From Amarobacter sp035326025 (GTDB lineage: Bacteria; Chloroflexota; Dehalococcoidia; Tepidiformales; Tepidiformaceae), in the NCBI GenBank assembly GCA_035326025.1, contig DAOKYT010000008.1, positions 1-64,000 of the forward strand: a stretch of DNA of 64,000 bases. Direction: 5' to 3'. Each line of letters opens with the position of its first letter. Within the stretch, counting starts at the first letter, position 1. The position numbers and the translations under genes are program-made. This document shows, piece by piece, positions 8,619 through 17,392 of the stretch. A model generated the notes under the pieces. It had not been told where the DNA came from and did no database searches. It was given only the letters and a program-made list of their open reading frames with translations.

Positions 8619-8807
8619 ATGGCTCGCCTCGCAATCACCTGGCGCAAGAGCGCCATCGGCTACAACCAGGACCAGAAGGACACGATCCGGAAGCTCGGCC
8701 TGCGCCGGCTCCACCAGACCGTGGAACTCGACGATACCCCCGCCCTCCGCGGGATGATCAACAAGGTCCAGCACCTCATCGATGTCCGGGAAGGTGAGAC
8801 CAGATGA
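8619..8807 (+). CDS. rpmD: Large ribosomal subunit protein L30
   Basis: 62 residues, the size of bacterial L30. The ATG at 8619, 2 bases after rpsE and behind ggggagagcag, gives MARLAITWRKSAIGYNQDQK, the normal family start; an ORF opening at 8373 reads through rpsE in another frame and is not used. The stop overlaps the rplO ATG (ATGA). Confidence 0.95.
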   Translation: MARLAITWRKSAIGYNQDQKDTIRKLGLRRLHQTVELDDTPALRGMINKVQHLIDVREGETR

Positions 8808-9286
8808 GCATCGGCGCACACGACCTCCGTCCTCCTCAGGGGGCGACCCACGCCAGGAAGCGCGTCGGCCGCGGCAATGGCAGCGGCCACGGCACGTACG
8901 CGGGCAAGGGCCTCAAGGGCCAGAAGTCCCGCAGCGGCAAGAAGAAGGCCTACGACGCGTTCGAGGGTGGCCAGTTCCCCATCTCGCGGAAGTTCCACGT
9001 TCTCCGTGGCTTCAACAACAAATGGCGCGTCGAATTCCAGCCGGTGAACGTCAGCGTCTTCGAACGCTTCGCGGCCGGCGCCACGATCACGCCCGAGACA
9101 CTCCGCGAGGCCGGCATCCTCAAGCACCTGCGCGAACCCGTGAAGGTGCTTGGCCAGGGCGAACTCTCCAAGAAGCTCACCATCTCCGCCCACCGCTTCA
9201 GCGAAGCGGCGAGGGCGAAGATCGAAGCGGCCGGCGGCACCGCAGTCGTCATCGGCCCCGAAACGGACGAAGCGAAGGATAGCTGA
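8804..9286 (+). CDS. rplO: Large ribosomal subunit protein L15
   Basis: 160 residues. L15 is a late-assembly 50S protein with a glycine-rich N-terminal arm: RKRVGRGNGSGHGTYAGKGL followed by KGQKSRSGKK. The C-terminal domain includes LTISAHRFSEAARAKIEAAGG. Start overlaps the rpmD stop; secY starts 2 bases after its stop, the usual order. Confidence 0.97.
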   Translation: MSIGAHDLRPPQGATHARKRVGRGNGSGHGTYAGKGLKGQKSRSGKKKAYDAFEGGQFPISRKFHVLRGFNNKWRVEFQPVNVSVFERFAAGATITPETLREAGILKHLREPVKVLGQGELSKKLTISAHRFSEAARAKIEAAGGTAVVIGPETDEAKDS

Positions 9287-9288
9287 CG

Positions 9289-10620
9289 ATGAGTGTTCAG
9301 CCGGCCCAGCGGCCGCGGCTCTTGCAGGCAATGGTCGATGCCTTCCGCCAGGAAGACGTCCGCCGCAAGCTGCTCTTCACCATCGCCATGCTCGTCGTGT
9401 TCCGGTTCGTCGCGCACGTACCGCTGCCGAACATCGACCGGGATGCGCTCGAAGCCGCGTTCGAAGGGAACGCGCTGCTCGACTTCCTGAGCATCTTCTC
9501 CGGCGGCGCGCTCCAGAACCTGAGCGTGGCCGCCCTCGGCGTCTACCCCTACATCACCGCCTCGATCATCATGCAGATCCTCCAGCCGCTGGTGCCCTCG
9601 TTCAGGGCCCTGGCCGAAGAGGGCGAGCAGGGCCGCCGCCGCCTCCAGCTCTACACGCACTGGCTCGCCGTGCCCATGGCCTTCGTCCAGGGCTACGGCC
9701 AGATTGTGTTCATCAACGGCCAGGGCGCCGATGTCGTGCAGGACTTCGGCTTCCAGAACGACCTCATCGGCACATGGGCCACCCTCTTCACATTGGCCGC
9801 CGGCACCATGTTCCTGGTCTGGCTCGGCGAGTTGATCACCGAAAACGGCATCGGCAATGGCATATCCGTCATCATCTTCGGCGGTATCGTGGCGAACCTG
9901 CCTGGCCTCATCCCTAGCCTGACCACCCAATCGATCCTCGCGGTGCTGGGCTTCGCGGCGTTCGCCCTGGGCCTCATCTACCTGATCGTCTTCTTCCAGG
10001 AGGCGCAGCGCCGGGTCCCCGTGCAGTATGCCCGCTCGGCGTTCCGCGGCGGCCGCATGTACCGGCAGCAGGGCCAGAGCCACATCCCCCTCCGCGTGAA
10101 CATGGCCGGCATGATCCCGCTCATCTTCGCCTTCTCCATCATGATCATGCCCGCCACCATCGCCTCCTACTTCACCAACGCCGGTGGCTTCCTCGAGACG
10201 ATCGCCGACTTCTTCGTCGACCAGTTCCAGGGAGGCCGCGGTGGCAGCGGCACGGGCTGGTACTGGCTCATCCTCTTCCTCCTCGTCATCGTCTTCACGT
10301 TCTTCTACACGATGGTGCAGTACCAGCAGCAGCAGATGGCCAAGAACCTGCAGCGCCAGGGCGCCTTCATCCCCGGCATCCGCCCGGGCCCGCCCACCGA
10401 GGCGTACCTCATGCGTGTCGTCACCCGTATCACCTGGGCCGGCGCCTTCTTCCTCGGCTTTGTCGCGGTCATCCCGTTCTTCGTCGGGCTGCTCACCGAC
10501 GTCCGCGCACTCACCATCTCCAGCACGGGCTTCCTCATCGTGGTGGCCGTCGTGCTCGACACTATGAAGCAGCTCGAAGCCCAGCTTCTGATGCGCAACT
10601 ACGAAGGGTTTATTCGCTAA
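9289..10620 (+). CDS. secY: Protein translocase channel subunit SecY
   Basis: 443 residues with ten expected membrane helices, the central pore of the Sec translocon in the cytoplasmic membrane. Family signatures are present: the helix-2 plug region (FLSIFSGGALQNLSVAALGVYPYI in part), GIGNGISVIIFGGI, RMYRQQGQSHIPLRVNMAGMIP in part, and the cytoplasmic loop GAFIPGIRPG. The periplasmic segment after helix 7 carries a short Gly-rich insert (FQGGRGGSGTG). Downstream adk and map are the standard neighbours. Confidence 0.97.
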   Translation: MSVQPAQRPRLLQAMVDAFRQEDVRRKLLFTIAMLVVFRFVAHVPLPNIDRDALEAAFEGNALLDFLSIFSGGALQNLSVAALGVYPYITASIIMQILQPLVPSFRALAEEGEQGRRRLQLYTHWLAVPMAFVQGYGQIVFINGQGADVVQDFGFQNDLIGTWATLFTLAAGTMFLVWLGELITENGIGNGISVIIFGGIVANLPGLIPSLTTQSILAVLGFAAFALGLIYLIVFFQEAQRRVPVQYARSAFRGGRMYRQQGQSHIPLRVNMAGMIPLIFAFSIMIMPATIASYFTNAGGFLETIADFFVDQFQGGRGGSGTGWYWLILFLLVIVFTFFYTMVQYQQQQMAKNLQRQGAFIPGIRPGPPTEAYLMRVVTRITWAGAFFLGFVAVIPFFVGLLTDVRALTISSTGFLIVVAVVLDTMKQLEAQLLMRNYEGFIR

Positions 10621-10621
10621 C

Positions 10622-11260
10622 GTGTATATCGTTCTCCTTGGCCCCCCTGGCGCCGGAAAAGGCACGCAGGCACAGCGCATCGCGAGTGCCACGAAGCTCG
10701 TCCACATCTCGACTGGCGACATGTTCCGCGAGAACGTGAAGAACCAGACCGAGCTGGGCAAGCTCGCCAACGAATACATGTCGAAGGGCGAGCTCGTGCC
10801 CGACGAGGTCACCATCAAGATGCTGCTCGAACGCATCTCGCGCGACGATGCGCGGGCTGGCGCGATGTTCGATGGCTTCCCCCGGAACGTCATCCAGGCG
10901 AAGGCGCTCGATGACGCGCTGAAGCGTAACGGCGCCCGCGTCGACCGTGCGCTTCTGATCTCCGTGGCCGATGAAGAGCTCGTCGCACGCCTCGGCGGGC
11001 GCTGGATCTGCCGCAACTGTGGCAGGCTCTACCACGAGCGAAACGACCCCCCGAAGGTCGCTGGCAGGTGCGACGCCTGTGGCGGCGAACTCTACCAGCG
11101 CGAGGACGACCGCCCCGACGTGGTCCGTGCTCGCCTCGAGAAGCAAAAACCACCGGCCGACCTCATCGCGCATTACCGCGCGGCCGGAGTGCTCAAGGAG
11201 ATCGACGGCGAGCGCCCGCTCGATGACGTGACCGCCTCGCTCCTGGAGGCGATCAACTAG
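10622..11260 (+). CDS. adk: Adenylate kinase, zinc-LID type
   Basis: 212 residues from a GTG one base after secY. It converts ATP and AMP to two ADP. The P-loop GPPGAGKGT is at residues 7-15 and the AMP-site motif DGFPRN at 84-89. The LID domain has four cysteines (130, 133, 150, 153) in a CxxC-x16-CxxC pattern, so it is the long, zinc-binding form typical of Gram-positive and many thermophilic bacteria. Confidence 0.97.
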   Translation: MYIVLLGPPGAGKGTQAQRIASATKLVHISTGDMFRENVKNQTELGKLANEYMSKGELVPDEVTIKMLLERISRDDARAGAMFDGFPRNVIQAKALDDALKRNGARVDRALLISVADEELVARLGGRWICRNCGRLYHERNDPPKVAGRCDACGGELYQREDDRPDVVRARLEKQKPPADLIAHYRAAGVLKEIDGERPLDDVTASLLEAIN

Positions 11261-11264
11261 CGTC

Positions 11265-12035
11265 ATGGCGATCAAGCTGAAGTCCGAGGACGAAATTAGG
11301 ATCATGCGCGAGGCCGGCCGCATCGTGGCGAACACGCTTGCCCAGATTCGCGAGATGGTGCGTCCCGGGCTCAACCTGCTCGAGGTCGAGCGGTTCGTCC
11401 GCGAGGAGTTCCGGCGGGCCGGCGCGAAGGAGACGTTTCTCCACTACTCGCCAGGACCGAAGTACCCGCCCTACCCTTCGAATATCTGCATCAGCATCAA
11501 TGAGCAGCTCGTGCACGGCATCCCCACCGACCGCGAACTCCAGGAAGGCGACATCGTCACGTTCGACCTGGGGGCGACCTACAAGGGGTACGTCGGCGAT
11601 GCCGCCATCACCGTCGGCGTCGGCGACGTGAGCCCCCTCGCGCAACGGCTGATGGAGGTCACCGAGGCGTCGTTGTGGGCGGGCATCAAGGCCGCGCGCG
11701 CGGGCGCGCACCTGAATGATGTGCGCGGCGCCATCGAAGACACGATCCGGCCCAGCGGGTTTGGGATCGTGAAGGGCTATGGTGGACATGGCGTGGGGCG
11801 TGATATGCACGAAGAACCCCACGTCGAGAACTTCCGTCAGCGGTTCCGGGGCCCCGAGCTCCGGCCGGGGCTCGTGATCGCACTCGAGCCCATGGTCACC
11901 GCGGGCGGGCCAGAGGTTGGCGAAGGGCCCGACGGGTGGACTGTAACGACGAAAGACGGTAGCTTATGCTGTCATTTCGAGCATACAATCGCCATTCGGC
12001 CGGGAGGTGAGGCGGAAGTCCTCACGCTCCCGTAA
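11265..12035 (+). CDS. map: Methionine aminopeptidase, type I
   Basis: 256 residues. It removes the initiator methionine from new proteins. The five metal ligands of the family are recognisable: Asp in TFDLGATYKGYVGD (two), His in GYGGHGVGRDMHE, Glu in IALEPMVT and Glu in CCHFEHTIAI. It sits between adk and infA as in many bacteria. Confidence 0.97.
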   Translation: MAIKLKSEDEIRIMREAGRIVANTLAQIREMVRPGLNLLEVERFVREEFRRAGAKETFLHYSPGPKYPPYPSNICISINEQLVHGIPTDRELQEGDIVTFDLGATYKGYVGDAAITVGVGDVSPLAQRLMEVTEASLWAGIKAARAGAHLNDVRGAIEDTIRPSGFGIVKGYGGHGVGRDMHEEPHVENFRQRFRGPELRPGLVIALEPMVTAGGPEVGEGPDGWTVTTKDGSLCCHFEHTIAIRPGGEAEVLTLP

Positions 12036-12062
12036 CGCCATCTGTGCGAACTACGAGAGGAT

Positions 12063-12281
12063 ATGGCCAAGAAGGACGCTATCGAAGTCGAAGGGACTGT
12101 CACAGAGCCGCTGCCCAACGCAATGTTCAAGGTTGAACTGGCGAACGGTCACGAGGTGCTCGCGCACGTGAGCGGCAAGATCCGGATGAATTTCATCAAG
12201 ATCCTCCCCGGAGACCGCGTCCTGGTCGAACTCTCGCCTTACGACCTCGGTCGTGGGCGAATCACCTATCGCTTCAAGTAG
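12063..12281 (+). CDS. infA: Translation initiation factor IF-1
   Basis: 72 residues, the standard size. This single OB-fold protein binds the A site during initiation. Signatures IEVEGTVTEPLPNAMFKVEL, HVSGKIRMNFIKILPGD and VLVELSPYDLGRGRITYR are complete. The ATG follows gagaggat. Confidence 0.97.
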   Translation: MAKKDAIEVEGTVTEPLPNAMFKVELANGHEVLAHVSGKIRMNFIKILPGDRVLVELSPYDLGRGRITYRFK

Positions 12282-12314
12282 GCCGGCCCCAGCCGTCCTG
12301 CCCACAGGAGAACC

Positions 12315-12428
12315 ATGAAAGTCCGAGCATCCGTCAAGCCACGCTGCGACAAGTGCAAGGTGATTCGCCGGCACGGTCGCGTCATGGTGATCTGCGAAAA
12401 TCCGAAGCACAAGCAGCGGCAGGGGTAG
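12315..12428 (+). CDS. rpmJ: Large ribosomal subunit protein L36, zinc form
   Basis: 37 residues, too short to stand out in an ORF listing. The translation begins MKVRASVKPRCDKCKVIRRH and carries the zinc ligands Cys11, Cys14, Cys27 and His32 (C+ form). CAGGAG lies 6 bases before the ATG. It lies between infA and rpsM, its usual place. Confidence 0.95.
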   Translation: MKVRASVKPRCDKCKVIRRHGRVMVICENPKHKQRQG

Positions 12429-12433
12429 CCCAC

Positions 12434-12814
12434 ATGGCACGTATCTCAGGCGTCGATATCCCAAACGACAAGCGCGCCGAAATCGCGCTAACCTATATCT
12501 ACGGCATCGGGTTGACCCGGTCCCAGGCCATCCTGGCGGCTACCGGCATCAACCCCGATACCCGCGCGCGCGACCTCACCGATGAGGAAGTCCTGCGCAT
12601 CCGCGACTTCATCGATAAGAACTACATCGTTGAAGGCGACCTCCGCCGCGAAGTCCGCCAGAATATCGGGCGGCTCATCGAAATCAACTGCTACCGCGGG
12701 CAGCGCCATCGCCGGAACCTCCCGGTCCACGGCCAGCGCACCCGCACCAACGCGCGCCAGAAGCGCGGCGCGCGCAAGACCGTCGCCGGCAAGAAGCGGG
12801 CAGGAAAGAAGTAA
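12434..12814 (+). CDS. rpsM: Small ribosomal subunit protein S13
   Basis: 126 residues from the ATG at 12434 (MARISGVDIPNDKRAEIALT). S13 bridges the 30S head to the 50S subunit. The helix-two-turn-helix YIYGIGLTRSQAIL and the basic tail (GQRTRTNARQKRGARKT) are typical. A longer frame from 12353 merely reads through rpmJ. Confidence 0.97.
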   Translation: MARISGVDIPNDKRAEIALTYIYGIGLTRSQAILAATGINPDTRARDLTDEEVLRIRDFIDKNYIVEGDLRREVRQNIGRLIEINCYRGQRHRRNLPVHGQRTRTNARQKRGARKTVAGKKRAGKK

Positions 12815-12830
12815 GAGGGGCTGACCACGA

Positions 12831-13241
12831 ATGGCTGATGCAAAACGCGGTGCTGCTGATAAGACCCGCCGCCTGAAGCGGCGCGAACGGAAGTCCATCC
12901 CACGCGGACGGGCCTACATCAAGAGCACCTTCAATAACACGCTCGTCACCCTCACCGACCCGAACGGGAACGTGATCTCGTGGGCGAGCTCCGGCGGTTC
13001 GGGCTTCAAGGGCTCGCGCAAAGGCACGCCCTTCGCCGCCCAGCTCGCAAGCGAGAATGCCGCCCGCCGCGCCATGGAACACGGCCTCCAGTCCGTGGAA
13101 GTGTTCGTCCGTGGCGCCGGCAGCGGCCGCGAAGCCGCCATCCGGTCGCTCCAGGGCGCCGGCCTCACCATCACCGCCATTCGCGATGTCACCCCCATCC
13201 CGCACAACGGCTGCCGCCCGCCCAAGCGGCGCCGCGTCTAG
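12831..13241 (+). CDS. rpsK: Small ribosomal subunit protein S11
   Basis: 136 residues. S11 lines the 30S platform and mRNA exit. Signatures STFNNTLVTLTDPNGNVISW, SAGxxGFKGSRKGTPFAAQ-type (here SSGGSGFKGSRKGTPFAAQ) and the end DVTPIPHNGCRPPKRRRV are intact. Confidence 0.97.
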   Translation: MADAKRGAADKTRRLKRRERKSIPRGRAYIKSTFNNTLVTLTDPNGNVISWASSGGSGFKGSRKGTPFAAQLASENAARRAMEHGLQSVEVFVRGAGSGREAAIRSLQGAGLTITAIRDVTPIPHNGCRPPKRRRV

Positions 13242-13254
13242 GAGCGCCACACAC

Positions 13255-13884
13255 ATGGCACGTTACACAGGCCCAGTCTGCCGCCTCTGCCGCCGCCACG
13301 GCGAAAAGCTCTTCCTCAAGGGTGAGCGCTGCTTCACCCCGAAGTGCGCGTTCGACCGGCGGCCCAACCCTCCCGGCCCGCGCCCGGCCCGCCGCCGCAA
13401 GGTCAGCGACCGCGGCCTCCAGCTGCGCGAAAAGCAGCGCGCGCGCGCATCCTACGGCGTCCTCGAAAAGCAGTTCGTCCGCTACTACAAGGAAGCCATC
13501 CGCCGCCCCGGTGTCTCCGGCGAAAACCTCGTCCGGCTGCTTGAAACGCGCCTCGACAACGTGATCTACCGGCTGGGATTCGCCGATTCGCGCAGCCAGG
13601 CGCGCCAGATCGTCCGCCACGGCCTGATCGCCGTGAACGGGCGCAAGCTCGATGTCCCCTCCGCCCATCTCAAGGAGGGCGATACCGTCAGCTTCACTCC
13701 TCGCGGCATCCGCAGCGAGTTCTACAAAATCGTCCAGGAGACCCTGAAGTCGAAGAACCCGCCAACGTGGCTGGCGCTCGACATCGCCAACATGTCCGGG
13801 CGCCTCACCGCGCCGCCCACCGTTGCCCAGGGCGAATCGCACCTGTTCAACGAGAACGTCATCATCGAGTACTACTCGCGCTAA
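13255..13884 (+). CDS. rpsD: Small ribosomal subunit protein S4, zinc form
   Basis: 209 residues from the ATG at 13255. S4 nucleates 30S assembly and often represses the alpha operon. The N-terminus carries a zinc-type cysteine set (CRLCRRHGEKLFLKGERC and, 4 residues on, another Cys), so it is the C+ form. The S4 RNA-binding domain RLDNVIYRLGFADSRSQARQ is at about residues 100-119. The upstream frame opening at 13057 is rpsK read out of frame. Confidence 0.97.
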   Translation: MARYTGPVCRLCRRHGEKLFLKGERCFTPKCAFDRRPNPPGPRPARRRKVSDRGLQLREKQRARASYGVLEKQFVRYYKEAIRRPGVSGENLVRLLETRLDNVIYRLGFADSRSQARQIVRHGLIAVNGRKLDVPSAHLKEGDTVSFTPRGIRSEFYKIVQETLKSKNPPTWLALDIANMSGRLTAPPTVAQGESHLFNENVIIEYYSR

Positions 13885-13923
13885 CCGGCGCCAGTACCGT
13901 CGAGAGTTGAGGAACGCACCAGC

Positions 13924-15132
13924 ATGATGGATTCCCTCGAGTTGATCGGCCAAACGACCGAACACGTCGTCCCGCAGCTCACGATCGAAGAAGAGACGGA
14001 GACCTATGCCCGCCTGATCGCTGAGCCGCTGGAAAGCGGGTACGGCATCACGCTCGGCAACGCCCTTCGCCGCGTCCTCCTCAGCTCGCTCGAGGGGGCC
14101 GCCATCACGTCCGTGCGGATCGACCAGGTCCAGCACGAGTTCTCTACCATCCCCGGCATGGCCGAGGACACCACCGAGTTCCTCCTGAACGTCAAGGAAG
14201 CCCCCCTGCGCGCCTTGAGCAACCGCAGTGGCACGCTCCCCCTCGACATCGAAGCCCCGGCCCAGATCACCGCCGGCGACCTCCAGGTTCCCGCGGACTT
14301 CGAGGTCGTCAACCCGGATCTCCACCTCGCCACGCTCGACGCCGGGAAGGCCCGCCTCAACGTCGAGTTCCACGCCGAGCTCGGCAAGGGCTACGTGCCC
14401 GCGGGCTCCGTCGAGGGACTGCCCATCGGCGTGATCCCCGTCGATGCTGTCTTCACCCCCGTGCGCAAGGTCAACTACCGCGTCGAAAAGACCCGCGTCG
14501 GCCAGTCCACCGACTTCGACCGCCTGGTGCTGGAAGTCTGGACCGATGGCACCCTGAGCCCGGTCGATGCGGTCGGCCAGAGCGCCGACATCCTCATGGA
14601 CCAGTTCGCCCTCTTCAGCCAGATGGGCCGGCCCGAGATCGCCATTTCCCACGGAGGCGGCTCCGCCGCCGGTGCGACCTCGGTGGGTGGCCTGCTCATG
14701 GCCCCGGACCGCTACAACACGCCCATCGAGGACCTCGCGCTCTCCGTCCGCGCCTATAACTGCCTCAAGCGCAGTGGGCTCATGACCGTTGGCCAGGTGC
14801 TCGAGAAGACTGAGGACGAACTCCTCGCCCTCAGGAACTTCGGCCGCAAATCCTATGACGAGCTGCGCGACCGCCTCATCGAGCTGGGCTACGTTGATGG
14901 CACGGCCGAGGGCCTCGTCCCGATCGTGGATACGCCAGCCCGCGGCGGGACCGCTCCTTCGCGGGCCGCGGCACCTCCCCGTCCGGGCCGCACCGCGGTG
15001 CGGACGAGCGCCGTCATCATGGACGAAGAGGACGATGAAGAGAACCTGAGCGCCCTGGGCAAGGCCCTGAAGGAAGCTCTCCTGAAAGACGGAAGCGCCG
15101 AAGACCTCATCGGCGCGGACGACGAGGACTAA
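13924..15132 (+). CDS. rpoA: RNA polymerase alpha subunit with long acidic tail
   Basis: 402 residues against about 310-330 usual. The N-terminal dimerisation domain (LEPLESGYGITLGNALRRVL region) and the alpha-CTD (IEDLALSVRAYNCLKRSGL, then LLALRNFGRKSYDEL) are complete. After about residue 330 there is a tail of some 72 residues: first Ala/Pro/Arg-rich, then strongly acidic with a predicted short helix (LSALGKALKEALL). The second ATG in ATGATG at 13924 could equally be the start. Confidence 0.97.
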   Translation: MMDSLELIGQTTEHVVPQLTIEEETETYARLIAEPLESGYGITLGNALRRVLLSSLEGAAITSVRIDQVQHEFSTIPGMAEDTTEFLLNVKEAPLRALSNRSGTLPLDIEAPAQITAGDLQVPADFEVVNPDLHLATLDAGKARLNVEFHAELGKGYVPAGSVEGLPIGVIPVDAVFTPVRKVNYRVEKTRVGQSTDFDRLVLEVWTDGTLSPVDAVGQSADILMDQFALFSQMGRPEIAISHGGGSAAGATSVGGLLMAPDRYNTPIEDLALSVRAYNCLKRSGLMTVGQVLEKTEDELLALRNFGRKSYDELRDRLIELGYVDGTAEGLVPIVDTPARGGTAPSRAAAPPRPGRTAVRTSAVIMDEEDDEENLSALGKALKEALLKDGSAEDLIGADDED

Positions 15133-15137
15133 TCACC

Positions 15138-15764
15138 ATGCGACACCGCGTAGCCGGCCGCCATCTGGGCCGCGAAACCAGCCACCGCCTCGCGCTCTAC
15201 CGCAACCTGGTCACCGACCTGCTGCGCTATGAGCGCATCACGACAACCGAAGCCAAGGCGAAGGAAATCCGCCCCATGGCCGAGCGCATCATCACCCTCG
15301 GCCGGCGGGGCGACCTCCATGCCCGCCGCCAGGCCATGCGCTTCGTCTACGACCCGAAGGTCGTGAAGAAAGTGTTCGATGTCATCGGCCCGCGGATGGC
15401 GTCACGGCCCGGTGGCTACCTCCGCATCACGGGACTCGAACCGCGCAAGGGCGACGGTGCCCGCATGGCCACGATCGAGCTCGTCGATGTGGTCGATGCT
15501 CCCCCCACTCCCCGGCCTCAGCGGGTGACTGCCGCGCCGTCGGTTCGTGCCGCCGCCCAGGCCCCGGCTGCCGCCCCCGTGGCGGAGGAACCTGCCGTTG
15601 AGGATTCCGGCGCGGTCGTGGAAGAACCCGTCGCCGTGGCGACGGACGAAGCCACCGCCGAAATGGAGACCGGGGAAACAACAGCGGAGGCCGAGGCACC
15701 GGCGGAAGCCGGCGCCGGTGAGCCCGCCGCCGAGTCCGGGGAGGACAAAGGCGCGGAGAGCTAG
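15138..15764 (+). CDS. rplQ: Large ribosomal subunit protein L17 with long acidic tail
   Basis: 208 residues; the L17 core (MRHRVAGRHLGRETSHRLAL to the ITGLEPRKGDGARMATIELV end) takes up about the first 119, the normal length. The remaining 88 residues are low-complexity Ala/Glu/Pro/Thr, strongly acidic and free of aromatic residues, and are expected to be disordered on the ribosome surface near the tunnel exit. truA follows after 6 bases. Confidence 0.96.
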   Translation: MRHRVAGRHLGRETSHRLALYRNLVTDLLRYERITTTEAKAKEIRPMAERIITLGRRGDLHARRQAMRFVYDPKVVKKVFDVIGPRMASRPGGYLRITGLEPRKGDGARMATIELVDVVDAPPTPRPQRVTAAPSVRAAAQAPAAAPVAEEPAVEDSGAVVEEPVAVATDEATAEMETGETTAEAEAPAEAGAGEPAAESGEDKGAES

Positions 15765-15770
15765 CCCACC

Positions 15771-16529
15771 GTGACCGCGAAACGCTTCGCGGCCACGGTC
15801 ACGTACGACGGCACCGCGTTCGCCGGGTCCCAGATCCAGCCGAACGCCCGGACCGTCCAGGAAGAACTGGAACGCGCCACGGGAGTCCTCTTCGGAACCC
15901 CCACGCGCGTCGCCCTGGCGGGGCGCACCGATTCCGGTGTCCACGCCAGGGGCCAGGTGGCCGCCTTCTCCGCGGAAACGCGGCACGAGGCGGCAACCGT
16001 CGGGAAGGCGCTTAACGCCAACCTGCCGGAAGATGTAGCGGTTCGCGCCGTGCGCGAAGTGCCCGCGGAATTCGACCCGCGGCGCTCGGCGCGCAGGCGC
16101 TGGTACCGCTACACCATCGCCAACGGCGAAGCGCGCGACCCGCTCGCGCGCCGCACCGCCTGGTTCGTCGAGGGAAACCTCGACCTGCGGGCGATGCAGC
16201 ACGCCGCGGGCGCGTTGGCCGGGAGGCGCGATTTCATCGCGTGCTCCGGGCCGCTCGAACCGGGACGCACCCCCGTGCGGACCGTGTTCGCCGCGGGATG
16301 GCGCAGCGAAGGCTGCACCTTCCTGTTCGATATCGAGGCAGACGCGTTCCTGCCCCAGATGGTCCGCCGCATCACCGGCGAACTGGTCAGGGTCGGGCGC
16401 CACGCCACCAACGTGGAGGATTTCGTCCGCCTGCTCGATCAGGCACGGCCAGGTTCCATGGCGCATGTCGCCCCGCCCCATGGTCTGTGTCTCGAGCGCG
16501 TGTGGTACGACGAGGGTTACGTGGTATGA
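15771..16529 (+). CDS. truA: tRNA pseudouridine(38-40) synthase TruA
   Basis: 252 residues from a GTG start. TruA converts uridines 38-40 of the tRNA anticodon arm to pseudouridine. The catalytic aspartate is D54 in the signature AGRTDSGVHARGQ; a typical RRWYRYTIANG and a C-terminal FLPQMVRRITGELV are present. It lies between rplQ and rplM, a common arrangement in Gram-positive and Chloroflexota genomes, and its stop overlaps the rplM ATG. Confidence 0.96.
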   Translation: MTAKRFAATVTYDGTAFAGSQIQPNARTVQEELERATGVLFGTPTRVALAGRTDSGVHARGQVAAFSAETRHEAATVGKALNANLPEDVAVRAVREVPAEFDPRRSARRRWYRYTIANGEARDPLARRTAWFVEGNLDLRAMQHAAGALAGRRDFIACSGPLEPGRTPVRTVFAAGWRSEGCTFLFDIEADAFLPQMVRRITGELVRVGRHATNVEDFVRLLDQARPGSMAHVAPPHGLCLERVWYDEGYVV

Positions 16530-17389
16530 ACTCAACCGTCCGCATCAAGGCCTCGGAGGTCTACAAAGACTGGCACGTCATCGACGCGGCCGGCCGCCCA
16601 TTGGGCCGCGTCGCCAGCGAAGTGGCGCGCCTCCTCCGCGGCAAGCACAAGCCGACCTATGAGCCCCACCTCGATGACGGCGATTTCGTCATCGTCATCA
16701 ACGCCTCCCAGGTGAAGGTGAGCGGCAAGAAGGCCGAACAGAACGTCTACTACACGCACTCGGGCTACCCCGGTGGCCTCAAGGCGCGCTCCTTCGCCGA
16801 ACAGATGGCTCGCTTCCCCGACCGTGTCATCGAGCAGGCAGTCTGGGGCATGCTCCCCGGCGGCCCGCTTGGCAAGAAGATGATCAGGCATCTGAAGGTG
16901 TATGCCGGCCCCACGCACCCCCACCAGTCGCAGGTCGCCGGCAGCCTCAAGGCCCAGGAGGCGCGCAAGGCGGCCATGGCCGCCCTCGCGACCGCCACGC
17001 CCAGGGTGAAGCGCCTGCGCCCGCTGAGCGTCCCCCAGGCCACGGAAGCCGAGCCAGCTGCCACTGCTGCCCTCCCCGCCGCCCCATCCCCTGCCGCCGA
17101 GGCTGCGAGGCAGGCCCGCGCCCGCGTCCGCGGAAAGGTGGAAGAGGCCCCGGCGGCAGAGGAAGTCGTGGAGACGCCCACCGCCGAGGCCGCCGAGGCC
17201 GAGGCTCCGGCCGTTGAGGCGCCGGCAGCCGAAGCTCCCGCCGCCGAGGCCCCGAAGCGCACCCGCCGCAAGGCCGCGACCGCGGAGGCCGAAGCCCCCG
17301 CCGCCGAAGCCACCAGCGATGCTGCCGGGGCCCCCAGGAAGCCAGCACGCCGCCGCTCGACGGCCAAGAGCGAATCGAGCGAGGAGTAA
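16526..17389 (+). CDS. rplM: Large ribosomal subunit protein L13 with very long tail
   Basis: 287 residues, about twice the usual 142-147. The L13 core runs from WHVIDAAGRPLGRVASEVARL to LKVYAGPTHPHQSQ (residues 16-136). From about residue 145 a tail of some 140 residues follows, built from repeated Ala/Glu/Pro units (AEAEAPAVEAPAAEAPAAEA) and ending in a basic then acidic stretch (KRTRRKAAT ... RKPARRRSTAKSESSEE). Start overlaps truA (TATGA). Confidence 0.96.
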   Translation: MNSTVRIKASEVYKDWHVIDAAGRPLGRVASEVARLLRGKHKPTYEPHLDDGDFVIVINASQVKVSGKKAEQNVYYTHSGYPGGLKARSFAEQMARFPDRVIEQAVWGMLPGGPLGKKMIRHLKVYAGPTHPHQSQVAGSLKAQEARKAAMAALATATPRVKRLRPLSVPQATEAEPAATAALPAAPSPAAEAARQARARVRGKVEEAPAAEEVVETPTAEAAEAEAPAVEAPAAEAPAAEAPKRTRRKAATAEAEAPAAEATSDAAGAPRKPARRRSTAKSESSEE

Positions 17390-17392
17390 CCC

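Noticed and set aside
8950..11016. 688-residue frame on the - strand across rplO, secY and adk
   Set aside because: It lies antisense to well-identified genes, has Asp/Glu/His/Arg-rich composition typical of mirrored GC-rich codons, and matches no family.
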